Shown piece after piece: positions 1-7,547 of a stretch of 27,740 bases of DNA. How positions within the stretch are numbered: position 1 is the stretch's first letter; every line of letters begins with the position of its first letter. Under the pieces are notes generated by a model. That model worked only from the letters and a program-made list of their open reading frames with translations, was not told the DNA's origin and did not search any database. Source of the DNA: a virus; the IMG/VR virus record IMGVR_UViG_3300006805_000021, positions 1-27,740 of that record. One strand, given 5' to 3'. Made by a program: the position numbers and the translations under genes.

Positions 1-123
1 ATTCAATTCGGAGACATTACGAACGCAGCAGACGGCATTGGCTTGAAAGCCGATGCGGCGTTGGTAATCCTCGGCGATGTATTCGACCTTGGAAACACTT
101 ACATATCGTCTGGAACGGGCGGG
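1..123. repeat. Terminal redundancy, left copy (circular genome junction)
   Basis: These 123 bases are identical to 27618-27740. An open reading frame entering from the right end continues in phase through this copy to a stop at 645. The simplest reading is an assembly overlap of a circular molecule of 27,617 bp. A linear genome with direct terminal repeats is less likely, because the repeat lies inside one gene. Confidence 0.93.
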
Positions 124-645
124 AACTACGTTCGTTCGGATGCCTCAAACCTTCAACAAACGCTTTCAAACACGCTTTGGACGATAAACGACGGGTACTT
201 TTTTTTTCAAGACCTGCGCACCACAAAACCCGGCTTAGAATACTCTTTGGCTACACTCGGGGCAGACTTTACCGATAGCACCCTGGTGCATAGGCGGTAT
301 GTGTCGGATATGATTTACGACAGCATCAACACAAACACGGTGCAGCCTCCAGCCGTCGAAAACATAGAAAATTCCAATTTTACCGCTTTAAAATGGCTCA
401 TAAACGAAGTTGACTGCACAGGCGGCGCAATTTCAGTTACGCCGCCGGCATCGCCGGTTGTAAAAGACCGGTTTGCAATTGTGGACAGCAATGCCAATGC
501 AGCTACTAATAATATCACCATTGATTTTACCGGCGCATCGCAAAAACTCAATGGGTCTGTGCAGGACTTCATAATGAACTGCGACGGCTGTTACATTGAA
601 TTTGTGTACATGGGCAGCACCACAGGATGGGTTTCAACTAAATGA
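1..645 (+). CDS. Receptor-binding/fibre-like protein, C-terminal part (continues from 26031-27617)
   Basis: This is the C-terminal 214 residues of a 743-residue secreted protein whose start lies at 26031. Frame 1 is open from base 1 to a TAA at 643-645, and the 123-base overlap makes the join unambiguous. The last about 60 residues have the pattern FAIVDSNANAATNN ... IEFVYMG ... GW. That Asn/Gly/Thr-rich beta pattern is common at the ends of phage fibre and spike proteins in Bacteroidota viruses. The stop overlaps the ATG of the next gene at 642, so the two are probably translationally coupled. The family assignment rests on pattern only; surface exposure is supported by the signal peptide at the other end. 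Confidence 0.75.
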   Translation: MQFGDITNAADGIGLKADAALVILGDVFDLGNTYISSGTGGNYVRSDASNLQQTLSNTLWTINDGYFFFQDLRTTKPGLEYSLATLGADFTDSTLVHRRYVSDMIYDSINTNTVQPPAVENIENSNFTALKWLINEVDCTGGAISVTPPASPVVKDRFAIVDSNANAATNNITIDFTGASQKLNGSVQDFIMNCDGCYIEFVYMGSTTGWVSTK

Positions 646-1670
646 ACATGAAAAAATATTTGTTTTGTATCATTCTTTTTTGTGTTGTATCAACCTGCCA
701 AGGGCAGATTTACCAAGTTGATCCATGCCCACCAAGCGGCGGGTCTGACACTCTGCGAGTGTACACGACAGATTCGACATGGACAAAGCCAACAGGGCTA
801 CGAGGCTTAACCATTGTGACAATAGGAGCCGGCGGGGGCGGTGGAAGTGGGCGGCGAGGAGGAAGCACGACGGCCCGCCGTGGCGGGGCCGGCGGCGGGG
901 CCGGCGCATATATAAAAGCGTATTGGCCGGTGGATAGTTTGCCTTTGTCGTCATATACAATAACAGTCGGAGCCGGAGGAGCCGGAGGGGCTGCTGTAAC
1001 GACAGACGACACCAATGGAGCGGCTGGCGGTACGGGTGGGGACACATCTTTTGGAGCGCGTCAGACTTGCGGAGGGGGTACCGGTGGAGCTGGTGGAACA
1101 GAAGGAACATCCGCGACTGGCGGCGGGGCGGGTGGATTTCCTGAATCTATTTTGCGGCGGCATATCATTTTCAGTACATCAGGTTCGAACGGTGGGAACT
1201 CCGGCACTGCGGCAAATGCACAAAGTGGCGGCAGCGGCACATCGGTATCCTTGAACCTAAGTTTTACCCCAGCCATTGCGGCAAATGTAAGCGGCGGCGG
1301 CGGCGGAGGCATAGCTGCCGATGGTACGCTACGTTCTGGAGGAGCCGGCGGCAGTATAGGTAATGATGCCGGCGCAAGTGGAGGCGGAGGGACTGGAGGG
1401 GCTTTAGTAGGAGGCAACGGCGGAGACGGAGAAAACAACAGGCTTACCGCCTACTTTACCCCCAATTTGTCCGGTTCTTATGGGCATGGATGTGGAGGCG
1501 GAGGAGGTGCCGCCGGCGATAATACGGCAACTACGCCCGGAGGCACGGGCGGAATTGGTGGAAATTATGGCGGCGGCGGCGGCGGCGGCGGAGCATCAAC
1601 AAACGGATCAAATTCCGGCGGCGGCGGAAACGGCGGCGGCGGCCTTATTATCATCATAGAGCACTATTGA
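642..1670 (+). CDS. Glycine-rich secreted adhesin / fibre-tip-like protein
   Basis: The protein has 342 residues. An N-terminal signal peptide (MNMKKYLFCIILFCVVS) ends near TCQG-Q, a typical Sec cleavage context. The mature protein opens with a beta segment containing TWTKPTGL followed by GAGGGGGSG. It then consists almost entirely of GG-rich blocks broken by short beta strands, and ends in GGGGLIIIIEHY. The W-x-x-P-x-G-then-polyglycine layout and the hydrophobic tip are typical of phage fibre-tip proteins with polyglycine-II sandwiches that bind host receptors. A Sec signal is unusual for a virion protein and implies export, or assembly at the envelope. ATG 642 overlaps the previous stop; ATG 648 is an alternative start. 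Receptor binding is inferred. Confidence 0.72.
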   Translation: MNMKKYLFCIILFCVVSTCQGQIYQVDPCPPSGGSDTLRVYTTDSTWTKPTGLRGLTIVTIGAGGGGGSGRRGGSTTARRGGAGGGAGAYIKAYWPVDSLPLSSYTITVGAGGAGGAAVTTDDTNGAAGGTGGDTSFGARQTCGGGTGGAGGTEGTSATGGGAGGFPESILRRHIIFSTSGSNGGNSGTAANAQSGGSGTSVSLNLSFTPAIAANVSGGGGGGIAADGTLRSGGAGGSIGNDAGASGGGGTGGALVGGNGGDGENNRLTAYFTPNLSGSYGHGCGGGGGAAGDNTATTPGGTGGIGGNYGGGGGGGGASTNGSNSGGGGNGGGGLIIIIEHY

Positions 1671-1674
1671 TTCA

Positions 1675-1947
1675 ATGAAAAAAGAAGATCAAAAACTACT
1701 TCTTGGCATCGCCATTGGCGCCGCCGCTGCCTTTGTGTTTATGCGGCATGCGGCTGCGGCTGCGCCGGTGTTCAATCCGGTACGCTCGCAGCATGTTCCC
1801 GTGTTGCCGCAGCAGATCGAGTTGCAGGCCATGACGGGCACAGGCGTACCGCGATACACGCGCCGAGGCCGTGCCATGCTGGCGGCGATTCAGAAAAACA
1901 ACTACCTGAAACAGCCAGGCTACCCGATGCCGGGTTGGATGGCGTAA
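1675..1947 (+). CDS. Small membrane-anchored protein (unknown)
   Basis: This 90-residue protein was not recognised. Residues 8-30 form an Ala-rich transmembrane helix (LLLGIAIGAAAAFVFM) after a charged KKEDQ start. The remainder is proline-rich and then basic (RYTRRGRAML), ending PGYPMPGWMA. It starts 5 bp after the adhesin gene and lies 10 bp before the next gene. Its layout (short cytoplasmic tip, TM, soluble tail) matches several other small proteins of the late module, suggesting a virion-membrane or envelope protein. Confidence 0.6.
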   Translation: MKKEDQKLLLGIAIGAAAAFVFMRHAAAAAPVFNPVRSQHVPVLPQQIELQAMTGTGVPRYTRRGRAMLAAIQKNNYLKQPGYPMPGWMA

Positions 1948-1957
1948 GCGCTTTGTT

Positions 1958-2374
1958 ATGAACATCAAAATACAAGGACAGATAGTGCCGGTTTCGCAGG
2001 TTGTTGGCAAAAGCCTGTTTGCTGGGCAGCAAATCAAACTGTACCGCAGACCGGACAGCGCAGAAGTAGTTTATACCGTGCCGGCTGGAAAGCACGTCGG
2101 CACCGTGTATTCGTACATAGTGCGCACGCCTGACCTGTGGTGGATGTTCTACGACCAAAACGGCAAAGCCTACTATGCAAAACACGCCGACAATGCTTTT
2201 TCGTGGCAAGCCCTGCAACAACAAGGCACAAAAACCACGCAGGACATCGTGAAGGAACAAACGCCCAAAACGGCGCTGGATTCGGTACTGGAAACTGCGT
2301 CGAACCTCATCAAACCCGCAGTTATTGCAATAGCGGCGTACTATGCCATAAAGGCTTTCCAATCCGAAAAATAA
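1958..2374 (+). CDS. SH3-like protein with C-terminal TM (unknown)
   Basis: The protein has 138 residues. The N-terminal 75 residues are beta-rich (GQIVPVSQVVGK, KLYRRPDSAEVVYTVPAGKHVGTV, LWWMFYDQNGKAYYAKH) and resemble a small SH3/LysM-like barrel, an impression from strand pattern only. A helical linker follows, then a C-terminal transmembrane helix (IKPAVIAIAAYYAIKAF). It sits between a TM protein and the endolysin, and may be a membrane-anchored virion or wall-contact protein. Confidence 0.6.
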   Translation: MNIKIQGQIVPVSQVVGKSLFAGQQIKLYRRPDSAEVVYTVPAGKHVGTVYSYIVRTPDLWWMFYDQNGKAYYAKHADNAFSWQALQQQGTKTTQDIVKEQTPKTALDSVLETASNLIKPAVIAIAAYYAIKAFQSEK

Positions 2375-2378
2375 ACAC

Positions 2379-2999
2379 ATGGCCCGCCTTACACCCGAAT
2401 TTTTCCGGCAAATCCTCAAAATGGAGGGAGGATACCAGGCAATGCCCGACGACAACGGGAACTATGCCTGTGGCGTGCTGGTGGGCACAAAGTACGGTGT
2501 ATCGGCGGTGGCATATTCGTCGTGGGTAGGTCGCTGCCCCAGCGCGGCGGAAATAAAGGCAATTACGGAGGACACGGCGTACAAATTCTATTCGAACTAT
2601 TTCCACAAATACAATTTATACAACATCGAAAACCAGAAGTTTTTTGAACTACTGGCCAACAACACGATGGGCAGCCCTGCGGGCGCAGCACGCACCGAGC
2701 AGCGTGCGCTCAACACAATGGGCTACAACGTAGCCGTGGACGGCGTGCGCGGCCCCAAAACGCTTGCAGCGCTGAACGAAGCGTGGCGCAAAAACCCGTC
2801 AGGAATATACAACGCGGTGCGCTCCGAATGGCTGCAGCACCTGTACAGCATCAACAAACCGCAATTCCTTCCCGGATGGCTCAAACGCATGGACACCTAC
2901 TACCCTCCTATGGCCGTGGCTGCCGGCGGGCTGGGGCTGGTGGTGCTGGGGCTGGGTGTTTGGTGGGCGGTTTCAAACTGGAAAAAATGGCGCGCATAA
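2379..2999 (+). CDS. GH108-type muramidase (endolysin) with peptidoglycan-binding domain and C-terminal TM
   Basis: The protein has 206 residues. The N-terminus contains MEGGYQAMPDDNGN with the predicted catalytic Glu at residue 16, followed by an ACGV segment in place of the family's usual GGxTxxGI. The central part (about 100-160) matches the PG_binding_3 pattern, with RALNTMGYNVAVDGVRGPKTLAALN. Together these indicate a GH108 N-acetylmuramidase cleaving peptidoglycan glycan strands. Residues about 176-199 are a glycine/leucine-rich TM helix ending SNWKKWRA. That suggests a C-tail-anchored enzyme, either held inactive in the inner membrane before lysis or carried in a virion membrane. Flanking TM proteins and a downstream holin-like gene support a lysis/entry role. 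Confidence 0.82.
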   Translation: MARLTPEFFRQILKMEGGYQAMPDDNGNYACGVLVGTKYGVSAVAYSSWVGRCPSAAEIKAITEDTAYKFYSNYFHKYNLYNIENQKFFELLANNTMGSPAGAARTEQRALNTMGYNVAVDGVRGPKTLAALNEAWRKNPSGIYNAVRSEWLQHLYSINKPQFLPGWLKRMDTYYPPMAVAAGGLGLVVLGLGVWWAVSNWKKWRA

Positions 3000-3183
3000 C
3001 CGACACAGAAAAAACGATTTGGCCCGTATTATTTCCCCCCTGGAAACCACCTTGCGCAACCAACGCGCCGACCTACAAAGGCTTTTGCAGAAAAAAACCG
3101 AAGTCATTGAGTACAGCAAAAACGAGGCAACGCTGTTTGGCCTGCGCCGGCGCCCACACATCAGACAAACACAATTTTCATAA
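2956..3183 (+). CDS. Small basic helical protein overlapping the endolysin gene
   Basis: The reading frame encodes 75 residues from a GTG at 2956, overlapping the endolysin 3' end. The region after residue 18 is a plausible amphipathic, coiled-coil-like segment (LARIISPLETTLRNQRADL, then LLQKKTEVIEYSKNEATLFG). The competing frame from ATG 2988 gives a Cys/Pro/Lys-rich sequence with no such pattern, so I favour this frame. The start is uncertain. The position between endolysin and holin-like gene would suit a lysis accessory protein, but no signal peptide or lipobox is visible. Confidence 0.45.
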   Translation: MFGGRFQTGKNGAHNRHRKNDLARIISPLETTLRNQRADLQRLLQKKTEVIEYSKNEATLFGLRRRPHIRQTQFS

Positions 3184-3195
3184 AAAACAAACACT

Positions 3196-3501
3196 ATGAA
3201 CAACACGACACAAACATCTACCCCGGCGACCAGCAAACCGTGGTATCAGTCGAAAATCATTCTTCTGGCTGGTTCGGCCGGGCTGGTGTACGGCGGTAAT
3301 GCGCTTACGGGTTTCCTTACCGGCGCCGGCGTCACGCCCGAACAGATTGAGGTCATCCGATCTACTCAGCCACAAATCGCCGACGCCGTGGAGCAATTCA
3401 AATCCGGTCAAAACGTGCTCACTATCATCGTGGGCGCCGTAATTCCTGTGCTCATCGTCATTGCACGCAAGTGGTTCAACACCATTTCCATGCTCCGATA
3501 A
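3196..3501 (+). CDS. Holin-like small membrane protein
   Basis: The protein has 101 residues and two transmembrane helices: about 22-43 (KIILLAGSAGLVYGGNALTG) and about 74-92 (VLTIIVGAVIPVLIVIA). They are separated by a soluble acidic segment (TPEQIEVIRSTQPQIADAVEQF), and the C-terminus is short and basic. Two TMs with a hydrophilic loop next to an endolysin fit a class II-like holin in Bacteroidota phages. The leader carries ACAAACAC runs like those before the capsid genes. It is the last gene of the late transcription unit, ending at the terminator at 3535. Confidence 0.6.
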   Translation: MNNTTQTSTPATSKPWYQSKIILLAGSAGLVYGGNALTGFLTGAGVTPEQIEVIRSTQPQIADAVEQFKSGQNVLTIIVGAVIPVLIVIARKWFNTISMLR

Positions 3502-3534
3502 AAAGTTCATGAGATTACAATTTGTTGTTATGCG

Positions 3535-3565
3535 CCTCGCCGGTAATGTCCGGCGGGGTTTTTTT
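3535..3565 (+). terminator. Rho-independent terminator of the late operon
   Basis: A 9-bp stem (CCTCGCCGG / CCGGCGGGG, one T-G pair) with a 6-nt loop is followed by seven T. It lies just after the holin-like gene and before the 3' end of the convergent integrase gene. Confidence 0.9.
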
Positions 3566-3573
3566 GTGTATAT

Positions 3574-4731
3574 TCAGGCAAATAGGTCGTTGGCCAACGT
3601 CCTGTATTCCGGGTTTTGCTCATCCGCGTGGTAGTACACGCTGGTAATGGCAAGGCTACAGTGCCCGGCTTGGTCTTTGGTCGCCACCGGCGAAGTTTTG
3701 CGCGTGTGCAAGGAAATGCCTGTGTCCTTCCACGAATACCAGGTCAGCCCGGAAATATCGCCCACCAGCAGCCCGTCGGCGTGCAAGCGCTTCAAAATGC
3801 GTGCATGGCGCTTGTACGGGCGAAGCTCATCAATAGGCCGCGGCGCCGGCTGCATTACAGCCGTGGCGCCATCCCCTACCCTGCCAAACAGGTAGTAGTT
3901 TGCCGGGCACCGATCAAAAACCCCGTCCCGGAAGTAGTGCATCACGCTGGCCGGTATGGTTTTCACCTGCCGGCGCCACGACTTCGCGTTACCTTCCTTC
4001 ACCGTCACCGTGCCGGCGCCCAGATCGAAGTCTGCAAATTTCAATCGGCAAATTTCCACGGGCCGTATGTAGCAAAAAAATTGCAACAGGACGCCGCGAA
4101 ACAGCCAGTAGTCGGTCTGTTCAATGTACGCGGCTACCGTCCGGCGTTCCTCATCGGTGAACGGGCGGCGTAGTTTTTCTTCATTGCGGACGGTCTTGAT
4201 TTTTGCCCATGGGTTTTCCTGCACCGTTTCCCGCTCCACCAGTTCGGCCCACAACGCCCGGAGCGTGGCCAGGTAGTTGTTTAGGGTGCGCCCCCGGTAC
4301 TTTTTCGCGGTGCTCAATTGGTCCCAGTACGCTCGTGCGTGCCGTCGGCCAAAATCCGAAATGCTGGAGTGTGCATAGTGGTGCGCGGCGCACCACTTCA
4401 AAAATGACCGGCACACGGTTTCGTATTTCCTGACGCTGTTTTTTCGAGGTAGCCGGCGTTTCATGCTCAAAGCAAACTCGACGGCATCGGCTACCGTGGT
4501 GGCAGATTTGTCCGGCACCTTGGGAGCCTTCGGAGTGGCAAAAACTTCGATGGATTCAATCAGGCGGGCGGCAACTTCTTCCCGAAGGCGCAAATCTTCA
4601 ATTTCATTTAGGCGGAACCCTTCGCGGTGCCTGGTTTCGGCCCCGGTGGCCGGATCGTAGCGGGTGTAGTCAATGACCCAACGCGTCCCCTTTACCAGCC
4701 GCGCCCGGGCAACAAATGTTTTTTTTGCCAT
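3574..4731 (-). CDS. int: Tyrosine recombinase (phage integrase)
   Basis: From ATG 4731 the protein has 385 residues; an upstream TTG at 4755 would add eight. It has an N-terminal AP2/Arm-like region, a SAM-like core-binding domain (about 78-175) and a catalytic domain (about 185-385). Visible catalytic positions are Arg223 (YIRPVEICRL), Lys250, box II 331-336 (WYSWKD), His357 (AGHCSL) and nucleophile Tyr366 (SVYYH). At box II the canonical HxxR appears as YxxK (Tyr332, Lys335), a variant I associate with Bacteroidota integrases of the YSxKxTG type. It most likely integrates and excises the element. I see no clear IntI-type insertion, so it need not be the enzyme that moves the cassettes. Confidence 0.93.
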   Translation of the reverse strand: MAKKTFVARARLVKGTRWVIDYTRYDPATGAETRHREGFRLNEIEDLRLREEVAARLIESIEVFATPKAPKVPDKSATTVADAVEFALSMKRRLPRKNSVRKYETVCRSFLKWCAAHHYAHSSISDFGRRHARAYWDQLSTAKKYRGRTLNNYLATLRALWAELVERETVQENPWAKIKTVRNEEKLRRPFTDEERRTVAAYIEQTDYWLFRGVLLQFFCYIRPVEICRLKFADFDLGAGTVTVKEGNAKSWRRQVKTIPASVMHYFRDGVFDRCPANYYLFGRVGDGATAVMQPAPRPIDELRPYKRHARILKRLHADGLLVGDISGLTWYSWKDTGISLHTRKTSPVATKDQAGHCSLAITSVYYHADEQNPEYRTLANDLFA

Positions 4732-4978
4732 ACCATGTTTGGCATTCCGTGGCAATTTTTTGATTTATTGCTACAGAAAAGCGCTTTAGTATAGCGTAAT
4801 TGATTGAATAAGTGTTTTTTACAACGTGGGGAGGATGAGGGGGCTCGAAAAAATACCACACTCCCCCACCCTACCCGATGCACACAAAAACAACACATTA
4901 CGCCATTGCATTTTTATAATTTGTGGCAATTTTTGGCACAGATATTTTTATTTGTGCAAATAGGCTGCACACGATCCG
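4732..4978. other. Intergenic region upstream of integrase; candidate attP/regulatory region
   Basis: This 247-bp AT-rich gap between the integrase start and the Xre gene contains no convincing ORF. It holds a G-rich/C-rich dyad (GTGGGGAG at about 4826 and CTCCCCCAC near 4860) and A/T tracts. Attachment sites often lie beside the integrase, but with no host junction I cannot identify the att core. I found no TAnnTTTG element for leftward transcription. Confidence 0.35.
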
Positions 4979-5302
4979 CTATTGTTGGCCGCCTTTTTCC
5001 AGCGCTTGCACACGCCGTTCCAGCGCTTCCAAACGATCCTGCACCGATATCGCGCTGACCAGAACCTGCTCACGCACATTTTCCACCAGCATGGTACCGG
5101 AGCCGCGCAGTAGCCAATTTATGTTCAGGCGTGGGTAGTTGGATGCAAGGGCCAGCAGCACCCCGGCGGATATCCGCTTGCGGCCCCGGATGATCTGGTT
5201 TAGGTAGCCGGCCTGCAAGCCAGTAGCGGCGGCCACTTCCTTTTGGCGAAGCCGTTCGGATGCCATCCATTGTTCCAGGCGCTGGGCAAGTTCTTGATCC
5301 AT
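4979..5302 (-). CDS. Xre-family transcriptional regulator with C-terminal coiled coil
   Basis: The protein has 107 residues. Residues about 8-60 form an HTH_3/Xre DNA-binding domain (LRQKEVAAATGLQAGYLNQI, then GRKRISAGVLLAL). They are followed by NINWLLRGSGTM, the motif that ends the HTH region in many Bacteroidota phage repressors, and a heptad-patterned helix (QDRLEALERRVQALEKG). No peptidase domain is present, so this is a short dimeric regulator. It lies 3 bp downstream of a truncated homologue and upstream of the integrase, all leftward. A repressor controlling the rightward promoter at 5520-5550 is the best inference. Confidence 0.83.
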   Translation of the reverse strand: MDQELAQRLEQWMASERLRQKEVAAATGLQAGYLNQIIRGRKRISAGVLLALASNYPRLNINWLLRGSGTMLVENVREQVLVSAISVQDRLEALERRVQALEKGGQQ

Positions 5303-5305
5303 GCC

Positions 5306-5566
5306 TTAAAGGTTTAGGTGCTTTTCTACACGATCAAGCCTTTCTTCCATTTCGTTGATCCGATCCAGCAGCGACCGCCGCGGCGCCAGCGGGTCAAGAT
5401 TGTACACCGGTTCAAGTTCTTTTACCTCGGCAGGTGGTGATTCTCCTAAAAACATTTCCCCGTCTCCAGTCAAAACCCAATCAATATTGATAAATGGCAA
5501 ATTTTTTTTTGTTGAAGTATTGCGCAGTATCGCAACTGAATATACTTTTGTGCGAAATTTACGCAA
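5306..5566 (-). pseudogene. Truncated Xre repressor lacking its HTH domain
   Basis: The open frame of up to 86 codons has only a TTG (5566) as an upstream start. Its recognisable part begins at LPFINIDWVLTGDGEMF, equivalent to the NINWLLRGSGTM segment of the next regulator, and continues to a coiled coil (LLDRINEMEERLDRVEKHL). The HTH that should precede it is missing; the open frame instead runs through an A-rich tract into the operator region. I interpret it as a decapitated repressor left by recombination. A functional HTH-less partner that heterodimerises through the coiled coil is an alternative. Confidence 0.6.
5520..5565 (+). promoter_or_regulatory. Rightward promoter overlapped by two operator-like dyads
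   Basis: A Bacteroidota-type promoter is visible: TTG at 5520-5522 (-33 region), a 20-bp spacer, then TACTTTTG at 5543-5550, matching TAnnTTTG. Two short inverted repeats overlap it: TTGCG-cagtat-CGCAA (5520-5535) on the -33 element and TGCG-aaattta-CGCA (5551-5565) just after the -7 element. This is the expected layout of an early promoter under repressor control, driving the gene at 5577. Confidence 0.68.
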
Positions 5567-5576
5567 TTAGCGAAAA

Positions 5577-5849
5577 ATGCAAGACAAAGTAATATTACAT
5601 CGCAAAGTCAAAGCCTACGGGCTGGTGGATGCCATACTGGATAAAGCAAAAGCCCTGCGCCCCAAGGGCGTTTCCGAGCGTACCGTACATGCTGTGCTGA
5701 AAAATGGTTCGGATACAGATTTGGGGATTTTGATTTTAACGATTGCTCGGCAACTTGTTTCCGAACACGAAGCGAACATTTTGCAAAACATTCCCGAATT
5801 CGCCAGAATTTCCCAAATGACATTTGAAGCCGCAAACTCACCTGCCTGA
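5577..5849 (+). CDS. Small Cro-like / early regulatory protein (putative)
   Basis: The protein has 90 residues. A helix-turn-helix-like segment is visible (KGVSERTVHAVLKNGSDTDL), followed by a helical region (ILILTIARQLVSEHEANIL). It is transcribed rightward from the operator-covered promoter at 5520-5550, divergently from the Xre/integrase genes, which is the place of a Cro-type or early regulator. The family was not identified with certainty. Confidence 0.6.
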   Translation: MQDKVILHRKVKAYGLVDAILDKAKALRPKGVSERTVHAVLKNGSDTDLGILILTIARQLVSEHEANILQNIPEFARISQMTFEAANSPA

Positions 5850-6023
5850 CGGGGGATTGACTCTTTCATCGAGAACGGGCGGCAAACGAGCCGCCCACAT
5901 TTTCGTACCTGCAGAAAAGAAAAAACCCCTACTGGATCAGCAGTAGAGGCGTGCGGCGGGTGGCTTTACGAGTTACCCGCCCACAAAATTAAACACTTAT
6001 TATTTCACAACAAATTATTTATC
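5850..6023. other. Leader region with three hairpins
   Basis: No gene is seen. Three palindromes lie in a row. GGGCGGC/GCCGCCC near 5877-5897 has no strong T run. CCCCTACTG/CAGTAGAGG near 5926-5947 is preceded by an A-run, so on the minus strand it has terminator form with TTTTTTCTTTT. GGCGGGT/ACCCGCC lies near 5956-5982. An A/T-rich leader (TTATTATTTCACAAC) precedes the ATG at 6024. The hairpins may separate the regulatory transcript from the replication operon. Confidence 0.5.
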
Positions 6024-7361
6024 ATGGCTTTACCGAACACAAACGCATGGTGGGCAGCCGACAAGACCGAGGGGTTGAAGGCTCGAATCGCGCAAATTCA
6101 GCGCATAAACGATCCAACCACCAACGCCGACGAAATTTTGAAGGCGTCCAAAGTGCTCACCTTTATATTGCTCCTCTTTACCGGCTTATTGGGTGGCCTC
6201 TCCTACTACAAAAATTTTTCCGGTGCATTCCCCGCCGAAGCCGCTATTTTCATGGCCTTGTCCTTGACATTTGTCATTGAGTGGGGCAAGAACTACGCTA
6301 CCCTTTGGACACTTCGGATTCCGTTTTTTCGTGGATTTGGCCACCTAATTTCACGCCCGGAAAACACGTTTGTTTGGGTAGGCTTGCTTTGCATCGGTGC
6401 CGCCACGTTCTACATGAGCGTGTACAACAGCACGGTGGGCGGGCGACAATTGGCCACCATGTTGAGCCACGAGCGAAACACCGTCGCATTTAAGCCCGAC
6501 ACGCGGGAAATAGATGCCCAGATTGCCAGCACACAAAAAGGCATTGAAGCAAACCAGGCGGTCAAGTGGAAAGGCACCACAACCTACACGGCGCAAAAAG
6601 CAATTGCAAAACAATCGGACGCACTCACATCGCTGCAACGCCAGCGCGAAGCCACCATTTCGGCCCAGCGCGCCGATTTTGAAAAACTCCAAGGCCGGCA
6701 GGAGGCCAATACCAATTACACCGCCTCTTTGGTTCTGGCTTCCGGCGGGTGGATCGAATTAATACAGGCGCTTTTGTGGCTTCTGCGCGTGTCGTGCGAA
6801 AAGAGTTTGGACAGCCGAGCAGGTTCGCCATCCCCTGCCCCATCTTCGAAGCCTGGCATTGGTTTTCGGCAGCAGGAACAGTTTGCCACCGCTCGCCACT
6901 ACTCCACCGACGACGACGAACATCCCGAGGAATTGCGGATGCCGCGCCGGCCAATCGGGTTCCACTCGGCATCGCCGCCGCCTGTTACAATAACCGGACT
7001 GCCGACTGTTCCGGGCAAAAACCCTGTGGAACAATGTTCCCCAAAGGAACAGCCCGAGAACAGCACCACCACGCCGGCTACTGTTCTGGCCGATTTGAAA
7101 TACTGGGAAAAACGAGCACGGCAATGTTTTGACCGATACTACACCCAACAGCGGGAAGAAAAACGAATGGACAACAAACAGCGCTGTGAATGCTATTTGG
7201 GCATGCTTTCCAGCGTGGGAGTGTTGACGGAGGTGGATTTTAAAACCCAACACCTGAAAATCGAACACCCGCAGGAGTACCGATTTGAACCGTGGAGCAT
7301 TGGCCAAATAGAGGCCAACAAAAAAGAACTTTTGAGAATCGGAAAAACTGCCTACGCATGA
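6024..7361 (+). CDS. Multi-TM protein with coiled coil and cytoplasmic tail (unknown)
   Basis: The protein has 445 residues. TM helices are visible at about 46-65 (FILLLFTGLLGGLSYY), 72-92 (AIFMALSLTFVIEWGK) and 115-135 (FVWVGLLCIGAATFYMS). A helical, Gln/Ala-rich coiled coil spans about 160-230. A fourth hydrophobic helix follows (SLVLASGGWIELIQALLWLL), then a proline/serine-rich linker and a C-terminal helical domain (LKYWEKRARQCFDRYY). No ATPase or protease motif is seen. It is the first gene of the early/replication cluster and overlaps the next small TM gene by ATGA. A membrane scaffold for replication is one possibility, but the function is unknown. Confidence 0.75.
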   Translation: MALPNTNAWWAADKTEGLKARIAQIQRINDPTTNADEILKASKVLTFILLLFTGLLGGLSYYKNFSGAFPAEAAIFMALSLTFVIEWGKNYATLWTLRIPFFRGFGHLISRPENTFVWVGLLCIGAATFYMSVYNSTVGGRQLATMLSHERNTVAFKPDTREIDAQIASTQKGIEANQAVKWKGTTTYTAQKAIAKQSDALTSLQRQREATISAQRADFEKLQGRQEANTNYTASLVLASGGWIELIQALLWLLRVSCEKSLDSRAGSPSPAPSSKPGIGFRQQEQFATARHYSTDDDEHPEELRMPRRPIGFHSASPPPVTITGLPTVPGKNPVEQCSPKEQPENSTTTPATVLADLKYWEKRARQCFDRYYTQQREEKRMDNKQRCECYLGMLSSVGVLTEVDFKTQHLKIEHPQEYRFEPWSIGQIEANKKELLRIGKTAYA

Positions 7362-7498
7362 CAACCAAGCAAATTTTTCTCGCCTTTGTCGTAATACTCG
7401 TAGCCTCATATTGCTGGAAAGGATTTATTGGAGCCGGGTTTTTGTTGTTTTTTGCTTTAATCAATGGCGACATAGAACACCGCCGACCCACCGCATAA
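7358..7498 (+). CDS. Small TM peptide (46 aa)
   Basis: The start ATG overlaps the preceding stop (ATGA), so it is probably translationally coupled. The product is 46 residues with one long hydrophobic segment (IFLAFVVILVASYCW, then GAGFLLFFALI) and a short charged tail NGDIEHRRPTA. Function is unknown; it may partner the upstream membrane protein. Confidence 0.55.
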   Translation: MTTKQIFLAFVVILVASYCWKGFIGAGFLLFFALINGDIEHRRPTA

Positions 7499-7547
7499 AG
7501 CCCCCATTTTCCCCCCACACTTGCACACATTACCGCATTTCTTCACC

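Noticed and set aside
670-1438. Several Pro-rich leftward frames opposite the glycine-rich gene
   Set aside because: Glycine codons (GGN) read as proline (CCN) on the other strand. They have no start context or motifs.
642-1670. Diversity-generating retroelement target (variable repeat in the tip protein)
   Set aside because: I see no reverse transcriptase gene and no template repeat matching the 3' end of this or the fibre gene.
2988-3199. Alternative gene from ATG 2988 after the endolysin
   Set aside because: The product is Pro/Cys/Lys-rich without secondary-structure pattern. The overlapping frame from 2956 has a better helical pattern.
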